DNA of 23,803 nt from CAZKRL01 sp964555295 (GTDB lineage Bacteria; Bacteroidota; Bacteroidia; Flavobacteriales_D; Sanyastnellaceae): NCBI GenBank assembly GCA_964555295.1, contig CAZKRL010000040.1, forward strand, positions 1-23,803. The letters are read 5' to 3'. The position numbers were made by a program, and so were the translations under genes. Below the pieces are notes generated by a model. It saw only the letters and a list, made by a program, of their open reading frames with translations. It did not search any database and had not been told where the DNA came from. Shown piece by piece: positions 1 through 7,559 of this stretch (the stretch's first letter is position 1; the number at the start of each line of letters is the position of its first letter).

Positions 1-464
1 CTCTGCATTTTTCTTTGCGAAACTTTGCGCGTTCTTGGCGTGCTTTGCGTGAAAATATCTCAGCGAAAACCTTAACCAACAAAGGATTCACGCAAAGTGG
101 CGCAAAGGGAGATACACGCAAAGTGGCGCAAAGAGGTTAAGGTAAATTATGGATACATGTAGATTGATCACACAAAGACTCTGCATTTTTCTTTGCGAAA
201 CTTTGCGCGTTCTTGGCGTGCTTTGCGTGAAAATATCTCAGCGAAAACCTTAACCAACAAAGGATTCACGCAAAGTGGCGCAAAGGGAGATACACGCAAA
301 GTGGCGCAAAGAGGTTAAGGTAAATTATGGATACATGTAGATTGATCACACAAAGACTCTGCATTTTTCTTTGCGAAACTTTGCGCGTTCTTGGCGTGCT
401 TTGCGTGAAAAATTAAACAGTTCATTCACGCAAAGTGGCGCAAAGCGAGATACACGCATAGCTC
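1..464. repeat. Tandem 178-bp repeat array rich in GCAAAG motifs (2 full copies plus a partial third)
   Basis: Copy 1 (1-178) and copy 2 (179-356) look identical by eye. A third copy starts at 357, matches for about 55 bases, then loses the middle of the unit and resumes near 425 with the CACGCAAAGTGGCGCAAAG motif before fading out near 464. Each unit carries CTTTGCG-type motifs on its left side and their reverse complements (ACGCAAAGTGGCGCAAAG, twice) on its right side. It also carries an exact 9-bp inverted pair, ACCTTAACC at 69-77 and GGTTAAGGT at 135-143, so each unit can fold back on itself. No convincing ORF runs through it. The array may continue left of the window. Similar ACGCAAAG-type intergenic repeats are, from memory, common in Bacteroidota; a function is not known to me. 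Confidence 0.9.
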
Positions 465-473
465 CATCTGCAG

Positions 474-509
474 CCAAAAAAGGGCAGTTGTATAAACCGC
501 CCTTTTTGG
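474..509 (-). terminator. Intrinsic terminator after the LamG/T9SS gene fragment
   Basis: CCAAAAAAGGGC (474-485) pairs with GCCCTTTTTGG (499-509) around a 13-nt loop, with a T-run inside the descending arm on either strand. It lies about 20 bp beyond the stop codon at 530-532 of the minus-strand coding fragment, the expected place for its terminator. The symmetric A/T flanks would let it work in both directions. Confidence 0.75.
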
Positions 510-529
510 TTGCAAAAGTGAGTTAGGTA

Positions 530-1615
530 TTATTCCAACACTATTTTTCTATTCTCAACAGTGTTGTTCATTGGATCGATCAATTGAACATAATACATAC
601 CTGCGCCGGTCCACGTGGCGAGGTCAATATATGAGGTTTGTTGATTGATGAGGGTTGTGAATACGGTTTGTCCTAACGAGTTAATAATGGTGAGAGTGTA
701 GCCATTCATCGTAGCGAAGTTTCCATAATCAATTGTGATATGTGTGCTGGCAGGATTGGGGAATACTCTCAGAGTATTATACGTTTCGGGCGTGATACCA
801 GAGATCTGCGTCTGGATAACGAGCGTATCAGTAACTGTAGTCAACAACGTATCATAAATATTGAGGGTGACATATGTCGTGTCAAACACCTGTGTGCTAA
901 GCGTGTCGTAGATGTTCTGTGTCACATAGGAAGTATCGACGAGCTCAGTGAAAATGGTATCTTGAACCACGGTAATACAAGAATCCAAAATCTGTATATA
1001 AGCCACGCTAGAGGTATCCGAGCAATTACCTGATATAGAAACCACTCTTACCGGTTGGTTGTGATTGGCCAGTTGCACATTAGAGATGATGAGACTATCG
1101 GTTTGTGTGCCAGAGTAGTTACCAATATCATTGAGTGATTGATAACCCTGACCTAAATCACTTTGCCAAACATAAGTTGGATTAGCATCATCACTACTGG
1201 CGGTGAATGTGGCGGCACCCCCTATAGATATCTCATTGACACCGGGGGTAATCATTGTGTTTTGAGCGCAATTCGCACCGTTGTAAAGGGCCGTAATTTC
1301 CTCAGGGGTTAGGGCACGGTTCAAAATGCCGATGTCGTCGAGGGAGCCGGTAAGAAATTGATTGTCGGCACCACCTCCAAATAAAAATTCATTCGATCCT
1401 TGAAAGCAATTATCATCAGAACCGTAGGAAAAGCTTGAGACTAAAAATCCATCGATATAAACAAAAGTCTGCGCTAATGAATCGACCACTACTATTTGGT
1501 GCCAGTTATCATTGAGGTTTACGCTGGCGTATGGATTTGAAAAACATAGTGAATAAAGATCTAGGTTCTGATTCGAATAATTATATGCATACGCCCATGC
1601 ATGACAGCCGATAAT
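530..1615 (-). pseudogene. 3' part of a split LamG / Ig-like / T9SS-sorted surface protein
   Basis: The open frame runs from an in-frame TAG at 1618-1616 to the TAA at 532-530, about 361 codons. It has no credible start and no signal peptide; a GTG at 1489 is open but sits in the middle of a LamG domain. The first ~112 residues are the second half of a LamG (concanavalin-like) domain, with the motifs NWHQIVVV, YIDG and LTPEEITALYNG. Next come an Ig-like domain with a Cys, a low-complexity linker with repeated YDTL/DTTYVT-type motifs, and a ~75-residue T9SS type A sorting domain starting at VFPNPAS and ending KIVLE. The 5' end stops abruptly 20-25 bp before the divergent LamG gene at 1640. The missing part, signal peptide plus first LamG half, is what the fragment at 3386-3739 supplies on the same strand. 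Probably not expressed as it stands. Confidence 0.75.
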
Positions 1616-1619
1616 CTAC

Positions 1620-1627
1620 TACATTCG
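1620..1627 (+). promoter_or_regulatory. Putative -7 promoter box (TACATTCG) for the LamG gene
   Basis: TACATTCG is one base off the Bacteroidota -7 consensus TAnnTTTG and lies 12 bp before the ATG at 1640. The same octamer occurs upstream of cmk and mgtE in this window. No clear TTG-type -33 element was found, and the predicted leader is only a few bases long. Confidence 0.4.
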
Positions 1628-1639
1628 CGGTACTTACCT

Positions 1640-2842
1640 ATGAAAAAAACACTACTTTCTTTTTTGATAGTTGCAGCTCCGCTTTATCTCCTCGCTCAGC
1701 TCCCATCTTATCTTCCAACCAATGGATTGGTGGGTTGGTGGCCATTCAATGGAAACGCTAATGATGAGAGCGGGAATGGGCATAATGGTGCAGTAAACGG
1801 GGCGACACTATGCCCAGACAGATTCAACAACGCCAACAGCGCTTATTATTTTAATGGTATATCCGACTTCATAAGTGTACCACATAGCTCCGTGTTTAAT
1901 ATGCAACAATCAACTTGGATTGTATGGGTTAAAATACCCTCTACAACAGGAGGCAACGGATACTATATTATGGGTATACAGGACAATGCCCTACACCATG
2001 TAACTTTCCACGAATTTCAAGGATACTCAGGCTCTCAAATCGGATGGGCTCCTGGGCAGGCTGCTGGTGTTGGAGGCTCTAACTTGGTTAACAATTGGCA
2101 TATGCTCGCAATCACCTATGACCAATCAATTTCCACGAATAATTTCACATTTTACTTTGACGGACAACAAGGTTCAACTTCAACCATTCAACCCTTCAGC
2201 TTCAACAACGGAGATTTGAGATTTGGTATTAATTCGAATAATGGTTACTGGGAGCGGCTGAATGGTCAAGTAGATGATGCGGTAATGTATAATAGAATTT
2301 TAACCCAAGAGGAAATAACAGCCCTTTATACAGGTGTCCCTACCGATAACAACAGCGGAGACAATACGGCCTCAACCGCGGTTCCCGCAGGCATTTCCTA
2401 CCAGGCAATAGCACGTAATATGCAAGGTCAACCGATGAGTGAAACCGCTGTGCAAGTGAGATTTACTTTACTAACCGATTCGCTGACAGGTGCAGTAGAG
2501 TACTCCGAATCTCATTCAATAATCACTAATTCACTTGGTCTTTTTACCACAGCTTTTGGAACGGGAACTCCTCTTTCGGCAACGTTCGAAGAAATCGATT
2601 GGGCATCCGGAAATAAATATCTAAAAGTAGAGTTAGACGCAGGTAACGGCTTTGCTGAAATTGGGACACAACAGTTGCTTTCGGTTCCTTATGCGATGCG
2701 CTCTAACACTTCTGCAAAAGCAGGAACTATCGAAAATACGATGCTACCCGTTTATGCTAATAACGCTGAGGCTCTCGCAGGAGGATTGCAGCCAGGACAG
2801 ATTTACCGCACAGATACAGGTGATTTGAAGATTGTGTTCTAA
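1640..2842 (+). CDS. Secreted LamG-domain protein with a Bacteroidota tail-like C-terminal domain
   Basis: 400 aa. ATG at 1640 is chosen because a signal peptide follows at once (MKKTLLSFLIVAAPLYLLAQ); an upstream ATG at 1601 would put 13 polar residues before it. Residues ~29-232 form a LamG/concanavalin-like lectin domain, from GLVGWWPFNGNANDESGNG to LTQEEITALYTG. After a short linker, residues ~248-355 match a domain common in Bacteroidota exported proteins (GISYQAIARN, FTLLTD, GLFTTAFGTGT, WASGNKYLKVELD, GTQQLLSVPYAM). The last ~35 residues end IYRTDTGDLKIVF, a terminal motif I recall from the same kind of protein. No canonical T9SS sorting domain is present. The family description is recalled, not searched; ligand and role are unknown, with surface glycan or adhesion binding most likely. 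Its 5' ~90 bp of LamG sequence resembles the inverted copy at about 3565-3655. Confidence 0.85.
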   Translation: MKKTLLSFLIVAAPLYLLAQLPSYLPTNGLVGWWPFNGNANDESGNGHNGAVNGATLCPDRFNNANSAYYFNGISDFISVPHSSVFNMQQSTWIVWVKIPSTTGGNGYYIMGIQDNALHHVTFHEFQGYSGSQIGWAPGQAAGVGGSNLVNNWHMLAITYDQSISTNNFTFYFDGQQGSTSTIQPFSFNNGDLRFGINSNNGYWERLNGQVDDAVMYNRILTQEEITALYTGVPTDNNSGDNTASTAVPAGISYQAIARNMQGQPMSETAVQVRFTLLTDSLTGAVEYSESHSIITNSLGLFTTAFGTGTPLSATFEEIDWASGNKYLKVELDAGNGFAEIGTQQLLSVPYAMRSNTSAKAGTIENTMLPVYANNAEALAGGLQPGQIYRTDTGDLKIVF

Positions 2843-2866
2843 TGATCACATGTACACGAAGAAGGC

Positions 2867-3385
2867 TCAATTGTGAATCGCAATCAAGCGCAGCATCTGG
2901 TCTTCTACCTCCAGTGAGTCCCACCTATCGTAGATGTTTTACATCGACATGATTTGATCCATAATGCGCTGTTGGCGATAGCCATTGCTAAAAGCTTCCT
3001 GATAAGGCGTGTGCGAAAATGAAACCTGCTCTTAGAGCGACTTCCACAATTGAGGATGCTTCTCACTGAAGCGGCATTCAATTTTCTTTTTAACAGAAAA
3101 TCCTTGTCTGCTGTTTTATCGCGCATTTCGATGTAGTTATTCAATGCCAACTGGAGAATAACATCACCTGCGGGTTTGCGCAAGCGCGTGTATTCGGGCA
3201 TTATCTTCTCGAAATCGCCGTTGAACTGATCGAGCAACATATTGAGAAACCTGCAATCTTCAAAGCCTGCATTCATGCCCTGACAATAAAAAGGCACGAT
3301 GGCATGCGCTGCATCGCCCATCAAACAAACGCTGTCTTTGTATTGCAACGGATAGCATTTCGTCATGACCAGGGATGCCATAGCT
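2867..3385 (-). pseudogene. kmo: Kynurenine 3-monooxygenase, decayed C-terminal fragment
   Basis: Kmo is an FAD-dependent aromatic hydroxylase that turns L-kynurenine into 3-hydroxykynurenine. The fragment reads MASLVMTKCYPLQYKD, then the FAD/substrate motif GDAAHAIVPF, QGMNAGFEDC and NYIEMRD, all characteristic of the family. It is broken three ways. A -1 slip in an A-run (T-run 3087-3091 on the plus strand) shifts the frame after FLLK. In the restored frame (KHPQLWKSL, then EQVSFSHTPYQEA) a TAA at 3034-3032 replaces what is probably a Tyr codon. A second TAA lies at 2941-2939, after which the frame stays open (WDSLEVEDQMLRLIAIHN) to a TGA at 2869-2867. The N-terminal half, with the FAD-binding GxGxxG, is missing: the sequence changes directly into LamG coding near 3380-3390. 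It lies tail to tail with the intact LamG gene, 24 bp apart. Confidence 0.88.
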
Positions 3386-3739
3386 TCCATACTGAATGAA
3401 AAAATCATAAGGTTGCCCGCTTGCATCGCCGATATATTTCACCCAGGCTGAAACAGTTGTTGAGGAAGTGTTATTCAGATTAGATATTGAACCACCGATA
3501 TAATTGGACACCCCATCAAAACTATAGGCGCTATTTGCATTTCCATTTCTGTCAGTTGTAAGTATCGCCCCATTCACTGTACCATCATTTCCATTCCCAC
3601 TCTCATCATTGGCATTTCCATTAAAAGGCCACCAGCCCACCAATCCGTCGGAAGGAACATACGATGGCACTTGACCCAAACTCTCAGTGGTTAAGCGCAT
3701 GATTGCCACTACAATCAGAAGTGTAATTTTTGTTTTCAT
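3386..3739 (-). pseudogene. 5' part of a split LamG surface protein (signal peptide plus first LamG half)
   Basis: ATG at 3739 begins a signal peptide (MKTKITLLIVVAIMRLTTESLG) followed by QVPSYVPSDGLVGWWPFNG and about 90 residues of LamG domain up to FIQYGSYG (residue ~121). There the DNA passes into the kmo fragment in another frame. The open frame continues to 3260 only as an out-of-frame reading of kmo. No C-terminal half or sorting domain follows. The second LamG half plus T9SS tail lies downstream on the same strand at 530-1615, and the two pieces together would give an ordinary ~475-aa LamG/Ig/T9SS protein. The exact junction is uncertain by about 20 bp. An upstream ATG at 3802 would put 21 polar residues before the signal peptide, so it was not used. 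Confidence 0.75.
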
Positions 3740-4161
3740 GAATGATTTTTTTGTTCTACTCCGCCCCGCAGTAGAGAGTGTAAAAAAATCGGCGTGGGAC
3801 ACTTACCACAACTCGCGCAGCGGGAGACGAAGCCCAGAAAGCAAAGTAGGATAATGCCCACGCCTTGGCGTGGACGTTTCACCCAACTCTCTGCTTTCAT
3901 GAAATTTCGTCTTTTCTGCGCAGAATAAGGCAAACGCCGATATGATTCTAATTGCCCGTTGGCAACGGAAAGTTTTCCGGCAAGAATAAATGTAAATTCT
4001 ATTTATAAACGCTCAAGCTGAAACACCCTGCGTCAAGCCATAGAGCCGCATAAAAATTGGAAAGAATACAAGGCATCAGCTCAAATTCGATAACGACCTT
4101 GCAGCAAAAAAGCAACAGGAAAAATATTTAACTTCGACAAAAGAATGAATAAACGTAAAAA
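3740..4161. other. Hairpin-rich intergenic region without a convincing gene
   Basis: About 420 bp with no supported CDS. A minus-strand ORF (about 3900-3739, reading MKAESWVKRPRQG...) has one hydrophobic stretch but no family I recognise, and it spans strong inverted repeats, so it is not called. Two adjacent small hairpins lie near 3952-3982, CCGTTGGCAACGG and CGGAAAGTTTTCCG, as in many repeat-type intergenic elements. 3983-4161 is A/T-rich and featureless. Confidence 0.5.
3782..3873 (-). promoter_or_regulatory. Possible alternative-pairing leader upstream of the split LamG gene
   Basis: Plus-strand CCCACGCC (3857-3864) can pair with GGCGTGG immediately beside it (3867-3873) or with GGCGTGGG 58 nt away (3791-3798). 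Read on the minus strand, the long-range pairing is followed within two bases by a run of seven T (complement of 3782-3788). That is an intrinsic-terminator layout, with the short hairpin as its competitor. The gene start is at 3739, about 45 bp further on. Suggestive only; the 58-nt loop is long for a terminator. Confidence 0.25.
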
Positions 4162-4302
4162 ATGAGATTACCCAAGTATCCATTAGCTTCTAGTGACAGA
4201 TTACTGACATTTGAGTTTATCAGCGAAGGACAAAAAGGGCTTATTCATAAACTTGTTCGGTATCAGCCGACCAACCTCAAAGACGTATATAATCTTGCAT
4301 AA
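4162..4302 (+). pseudogene. N-terminal fragment of a DUF6934-like protein
   Basis: ATG at 4162 opens 46 codons, MRLPKYPLASSDRLLTFEF, ISEGQKGLIHKLVRYQPTNL, KDVYNLA, then TAA. From memory this matches the first third of DUF6934 proteins (typically ~140-150 aa, with pattern FxSxGPKGxIxKxVxFxxTNxxxxYNLAFGDKD), cut exactly where FGDKD should follow. The rest of the domain is not found in the following sequence in any plus frame I read. The break coincides with the promoter of the next small gene, which points to an internal deletion. Family function is unknown to me. Confidence 0.55.
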
Positions 4303-4321
4303 AGAAATAATTTTACCTTTG
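4295..4321 (+). promoter_or_regulatory. Promoter of the 55-aa gene (TTG-N16-TACCTTTG)
   Basis: TTG at 4295-4297, a 16-bp spacer and TACCTTTG at 4314-4321 fit the Bacteroidota sigma-A pattern, including an exact TAnnTTTG -7 box. The start would fall near 4328, giving a leader of about 16 nt before the ATG at 4344. Its -33 element lies inside the last codons of the DUF6934-like fragment. Confidence 0.6.
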
Positions 4322-4343
4322 ACAAAAGCAAATTTGATTTACA

Positions 4344-4511
4344 ATGAATATCACAACACAATTAAAAAAACGGAAAATTCCAATTGTGAAAATTGATAAG
4401 TCATTAAACAAATATGACGACATTGTTTTGTTCCCTGACAAGTTGGAAAAAGCAAACGAAATGCTGCGAAAGGTTGGACTTCCTAAACAGTGGAAAATTG
4501 AAAAACACTAA
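4344..4511 (+). CDS. Small basic protein (55 aa) paired with the DUF6934-like fragment
   Basis: Reads MNITTQLKKRKIPIVKIDKS, LNKYDDIVLFPDKLEKANEM, LRKVGLPKQWKIEKH, stop. A Lys-rich N-terminus is followed by a conserved-looking core, SLNKYDDIVLFPDKLEKANEMLRKVGLP, with a predicted amphipathic helix at residues ~33-45. I recall small proteins with a SLxKYDxxVLFPxKxxxAN core beside DUF6934 genes in Bacteroidota, so the two probably form a recurring pair. Two-gene pairs of this size are sometimes toxin-antitoxin modules, but nothing in the sequence shows that here. It has its own promoter at 4295-4321 and an intact frame, while its neighbour is truncated. Confidence 0.6.
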   Translation: MNITTQLKKRKIPIVKIDKSLNKYDDIVLFPDKLEKANEMLRKVGLPKQWKIEKH

Positions 4512-4705
4512 AGCCAATTAGTACCTTCAAGAGATTGGCGGTTCAGCAATTCATTCTAGTGCTGTGCTTCCTATCAAATTCAATTCAGTAAACCGATATA
4601 TACTCTAAACGCGCCACCCTTTTATAGCAACGAAACGCCCCACGCAATTGGAAGTAGTATTACTACTTACTCGTCGATTTCCTAACTGCGAATTTGCTCA
4701 GACAA
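4512..4705. other. Short intergenic stretch between the 55-aa gene and polA
   Basis: Non-coding. It contains one perfect 7-bp hairpin with a 3-nt loop (AAGTAGT 4652-4658, ACTACTT 4662-4668) about 40 bp beyond the polA stop. There is no T-run, so a terminator role for polA is possible but weak. Confidence 0.4.
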
Positions 4706-7474
4706 TCAATGCGCTGCAAGCCAGTTATCACCCACACCGTAATCCGCTACCAGCGGGACATTGAGGGTCATGGCATCTTGCATACATGTGGTTACGAGCG
4801 CAGCGAGCGCCTCTACCTCCGGCCTAGGCACATCGAAAATCAATTCATCATGCACCTGCAACACCATGCGCGATTTCATTTCAGTCCTCTTCAATTCCTG
4901 GTGTATCCGAATCATTGCAAGTTTGATGAGATCTGCCGCCGAGCCCTGAACCGGCGCATTGATGGCATTGCGCTCAGCAAAACTTCGTACTACAGCATTG
5001 GCACTTTGAATGTCGGGGAGATAGCGCTTTCGGCCAGCAATGGTTTGAACAAATCCATTGGCGCGCGCACCGTCAATCACCTCATGCTGATACTCCTTCA
5101 ACCGAGAGAATTGACCAAAATATGCATCAATGATTTGCTTGGCTTCCGTGCGCGAAATACCAAGATTCTGTGCCAAACCAAAAGCCCCCTGGCCGTATAT
5201 AATTCCAAAATTCACGGCCTTGGCCCGCGCACGCATGTCTTTGCTTACCTCTTCGACACTTACACCAAATACTTTCGCCGCAGTAGCTCTGTGAATGTCA
5301 CCGCCCTCAATGAACGCATCGCACATGTTTTTGTCGCCACTGAGCGACGCAATGATGCGCAGTTCAATCTGCGAATAATCTGCAGATAACAACACATGCT
5401 CACCATCCTGAGGTACAAACGCCTTGCGAATTTCACGTCCGCGCTCAGTGCGTATCGGAATGTTTTGCAAGTTCGGATTGTTGGACGCAAGTCGACCCGT
5501 TGCCGCAGTTACCTGACTGAAATGAGTATGAACCCGGCCCGTGACATGGTTTACCAACGCTGGCAATGCATCCACGTAGGTGGATTTCAATTTTCGAAGC
5601 TCACGATAATCCAAAATCTTCGCAATCAATGGCACCTCCTTTTCAAATTTTTGTAAGGTGGCTTCATCAGTGCTGTACTGACCGGTTTTGGTTTTCTTCG
5701 CGTCAGGAGAAATTTTCATTTTCTCAAACAGAAGTTGTCCGAGCTGTTTAGGAGAATCAATATTGAAACGCTCTCCCGACATTTCAAAAATTTCTGCCTC
5801 CAGTCGAGTGATATCATCACCCAATATTTTACTGTAATCTTCCAAAAACTTACTGTCGACACGAATGCCTTCCCATTCCATCTCGGCAAGTACATCAATC
5901 AGCGGCATCTCAATTTCCTCGAGCACATGCATCAAATTTTCTTCGCGCAGTTTCTGCTCAAAAATGATTTTCAGTTGAAGGGTTACATCCGCGTCTTCAG
6001 CTGCATAATCGCAAATTTTTTCGGGCGGCAATTGACCCATTGACAATTGTGACTTCCCCTTCTTACCAATCAATTCTTCGATGGCAATGGGCTGGTACTG
6101 CAAATAATTGCGACTCATTTCATCCATGCCGTGCTTACCATCAGGTTGCAATAAATAGTGGGCAACCATCGTATCGAAAATTTTGTTCTTCACCCTCAAA
6201 CCATACTTCTTCAGAAACTTGAGATCAAATTTGAAGTTCTGCGCAACCAAAGTTTTAGTGGAATCTTCGAACACCTCGGCAAACTCTCTCAAGACCGCTT
6301 GACAGCTGTCAAAATCTGCGGGCAACGAGACATAGAAAGCTACATGCGGCTGCATACAAAACGACATTCCTACAAGACTTGAATTCAGCGCATCCAGTTC
6401 AGTTGTCTCCGTATCAAAACTGAACGAGGTTGATTGCTTTAACTGGGCAATGAGTTCTGTGCGCTGATCAGCTGAGTTAATCCATCGGTAATCATGAGCT
6501 ACGGTTTGAAGGTTCTGAAAGTTCGCCGTGACCTCTGGTAATGTATCATCCGGAAACAGACTACCTTGAATTTCTTTTCGCGCGGGGGCGTTATTGAGCA
6601 CTCGTTTACTGAGGGTTCGGAACTCCAGTTCACCGAAGACTTCCTCCAAAAGCTCTGGATTTGCTGCCTGAACCTTCATGCCTTCTTCGTCCCACGTTAC
6701 AGGCGCATCGACAATGATGGTGGCGAGCTTTCTGCTCAACCGGGCGAGTTCAATATTCCCCTCAACATTCTCCTTCTGCTTACCCTTCAGCTTATCTGTA
6801 TTCGCAAGCAGCCCTTCCAGAGAGCCAAACTCCTGCAGAAATTTTACGGCTGTCTTCTCTCCAACTCCGGGGATGCCGGGGATATTATCTACGGCATCGC
6901 CCATCATTCCAAGCAAATCAATAACCTGATCCACATTCGATATACCAAACTTTTCACATACCTCACGCGGCCCCAACACCTCTGCTTCATTGCCGCCTCG
7001 TCCCGGCCTGAAGATTTTAATTTTATCGGTAACGAGCTGACCATAGTCTTTGTCGCTGGTCATCATATAGGTTTCAAAACCATGTTGTTCTGCCTTCTTT
7101 GCCAGTGTGCCAATGATATCATCGGCCTCGTATTTATCTACCTGGTACATGGCAATGTTCATCGCTTTAATGATCTTCACGATGTAAGGAAACGCAAGCT
7201 TGATATCTTCTGGGGTTTCATCGCGGTTGGCCTTGTATGCCTCATATTCTTCTTCGCGCACAGTGGGTCCGTGAGGATCAAATACCACAGCGAGGTGAGA
7301 GGGCTTTTCATTTTGCAAAACGTCCAACAACACATTGGTAAAACCGAACATGGCAGAGGTATTCAAACCTTTGGAATTGATGCGCGGATTCTTGATAAAG
7401 GCATAGTAAGCGCGAAAGATCAGAGCGTAGGCATCGAGAAGGAATAACTTCTTGTTTGAAGAGGATGAAATCAT
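4706..7474 (-). CDS. polA: DNA polymerase I
   Basis: 922 aa, normal length for the family. It fills repair gaps and removes RNA primers in the cytoplasm. Residues ~1-290 are the 5'-3' exonuclease (LLDAYALIFRAYYAF, VFDPHGPTVREE, YEADDIIGTLA, TSDKDYGQLV, NIPGIPGVGEKTA). Residues ~335-520 are the 3'-5' exonuclease, with an intact active site: D354-x-E356 in FDTETTEL, NFKFDLKF and YAAEDADV, so proofreading is expected. The polymerase domain follows, with motif A DYSQIELR (catalytic D699), motif B RAKAVNFGIIYGQGA and motif C QVHDELIFD (catalytic D876). ATG at 7474 is the natural start; the next gene upstream is divergent, 85 bp away. No truncation or odd residue was seen. Confidence 0.97.
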   Translation of the reverse strand: MISSSSNKKLFLLDAYALIFRAYYAFIKNPRINSKGLNTSAMFGFTNVLLDVLQNEKPSHLAVVFDPHGPTVREEEYEAYKANRDETPEDIKLAFPYIVKIIKAMNIAMYQVDKYEADDIIGTLAKKAEQHGFETYMMTSDKDYGQLVTDKIKIFRPGRGGNEAEVLGPREVCEKFGISNVDQVIDLLGMMGDAVDNIPGIPGVGEKTAVKFLQEFGSLEGLLANTDKLKGKQKENVEGNIELARLSRKLATIIVDAPVTWDEEGMKVQAANPELLEEVFGELEFRTLSKRVLNNAPARKEIQGSLFPDDTLPEVTANFQNLQTVAHDYRWINSADQRTELIAQLKQSTSFSFDTETTELDALNSSLVGMSFCMQPHVAFYVSLPADFDSCQAVLREFAEVFEDSTKTLVAQNFKFDLKFLKKYGLRVKNKIFDTMVAHYLLQPDGKHGMDEMSRNYLQYQPIAIEELIGKKGKSQLSMGQLPPEKICDYAAEDADVTLQLKIIFEQKLREENLMHVLEEIEMPLIDVLAEMEWEGIRVDSKFLEDYSKILGDDITRLEAEIFEMSGERFNIDSPKQLGQLLFEKMKISPDAKKTKTGQYSTDEATLQKFEKEVPLIAKILDYRELRKLKSTYVDALPALVNHVTGRVHTHFSQVTAATGRLASNNPNLQNIPIRTERGREIRKAFVPQDGEHVLLSADYSQIELRIIASLSGDKNMCDAFIEGGDIHRATAAKVFGVSVEEVSKDMRARAKAVNFGIIYGQGAFGLAQNLGISRTEAKQIIDAYFGQFSRLKEYQHEVIDGARANGFVQTIAGRKRYLPDIQSANAVVRSFAERNAINAPVQGSAADLIKLAMIRIHQELKRTEMKSRMVLQVHDELIFDVPRPEVEALAALVTTCMQDAMTLNVPLVADYGVGDNWLAAH

Positions 7475-7504
7475 GCTTCAAATATCCGCCAGTAAAAAAG
7501 TTTG

Positions 7505-7531
7505 GTTGAAACGCTTTTCGGTTTTTCTTTG
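7505..7531 (+). promoter_or_regulatory. Putative promoter of the 1990-aa surface protein
   Basis: TTG (7505-7507), a 16-bp spacer and TTTCTTTG (7524-7531) give the Bacteroidota layout with one mismatch in the -7 box. The predicted start near 7538 leaves a ~22-nt leader to the ATG at 7560. It sits in the 85-bp gap shared with the divergent polA. Confidence 0.4.
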
Positions 7532-7559
7532 TTAGACCTAACCAAACCAAATTATCAGG

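Noticed and set aside
1..464. Repeat array as a CRISPR
   Set aside because: The unit is 178 bp with no variable spacers; whole units are identical.
740..1033. 97-aa plus-strand ORF
   Set aside because: Antisense to the T9SS/Ig-like coding fragment; no domain pattern.
1601..1639. Longer N-terminus for the LamG gene
   Set aside because: It would put 13 polar residues before a clear signal peptide and would start upstream of the likely promoter box.
3260..3385. Continuation of the LamG open frame past 3386
   Set aside because: This part is the kmo sequence read in a wrong frame; kmo motifs are unmistakable in the other frame.
1617..3385. The insert as an insertion sequence or transposon
   Set aside because: No transposase, no terminal inverted repeats and no clear target duplication were seen; only a 6-bp shared GTCATG.
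3736..3933. 65-aa minus-strand ORF with one hydrophobic stretch
   Set aside because: It spans strong inverted repeats and overlaps the leader of the next gene; no recognisable family.
4211..4396. 61-aa plus-strand ORF
   Set aside because: Out of frame with both the DUF6934-like fragment and the 55-aa gene, which have recognisable sequence.
6566..7447. 293-aa plus-strand ORF
   Set aside because: Antisense shadow of the polA exonuclease region.
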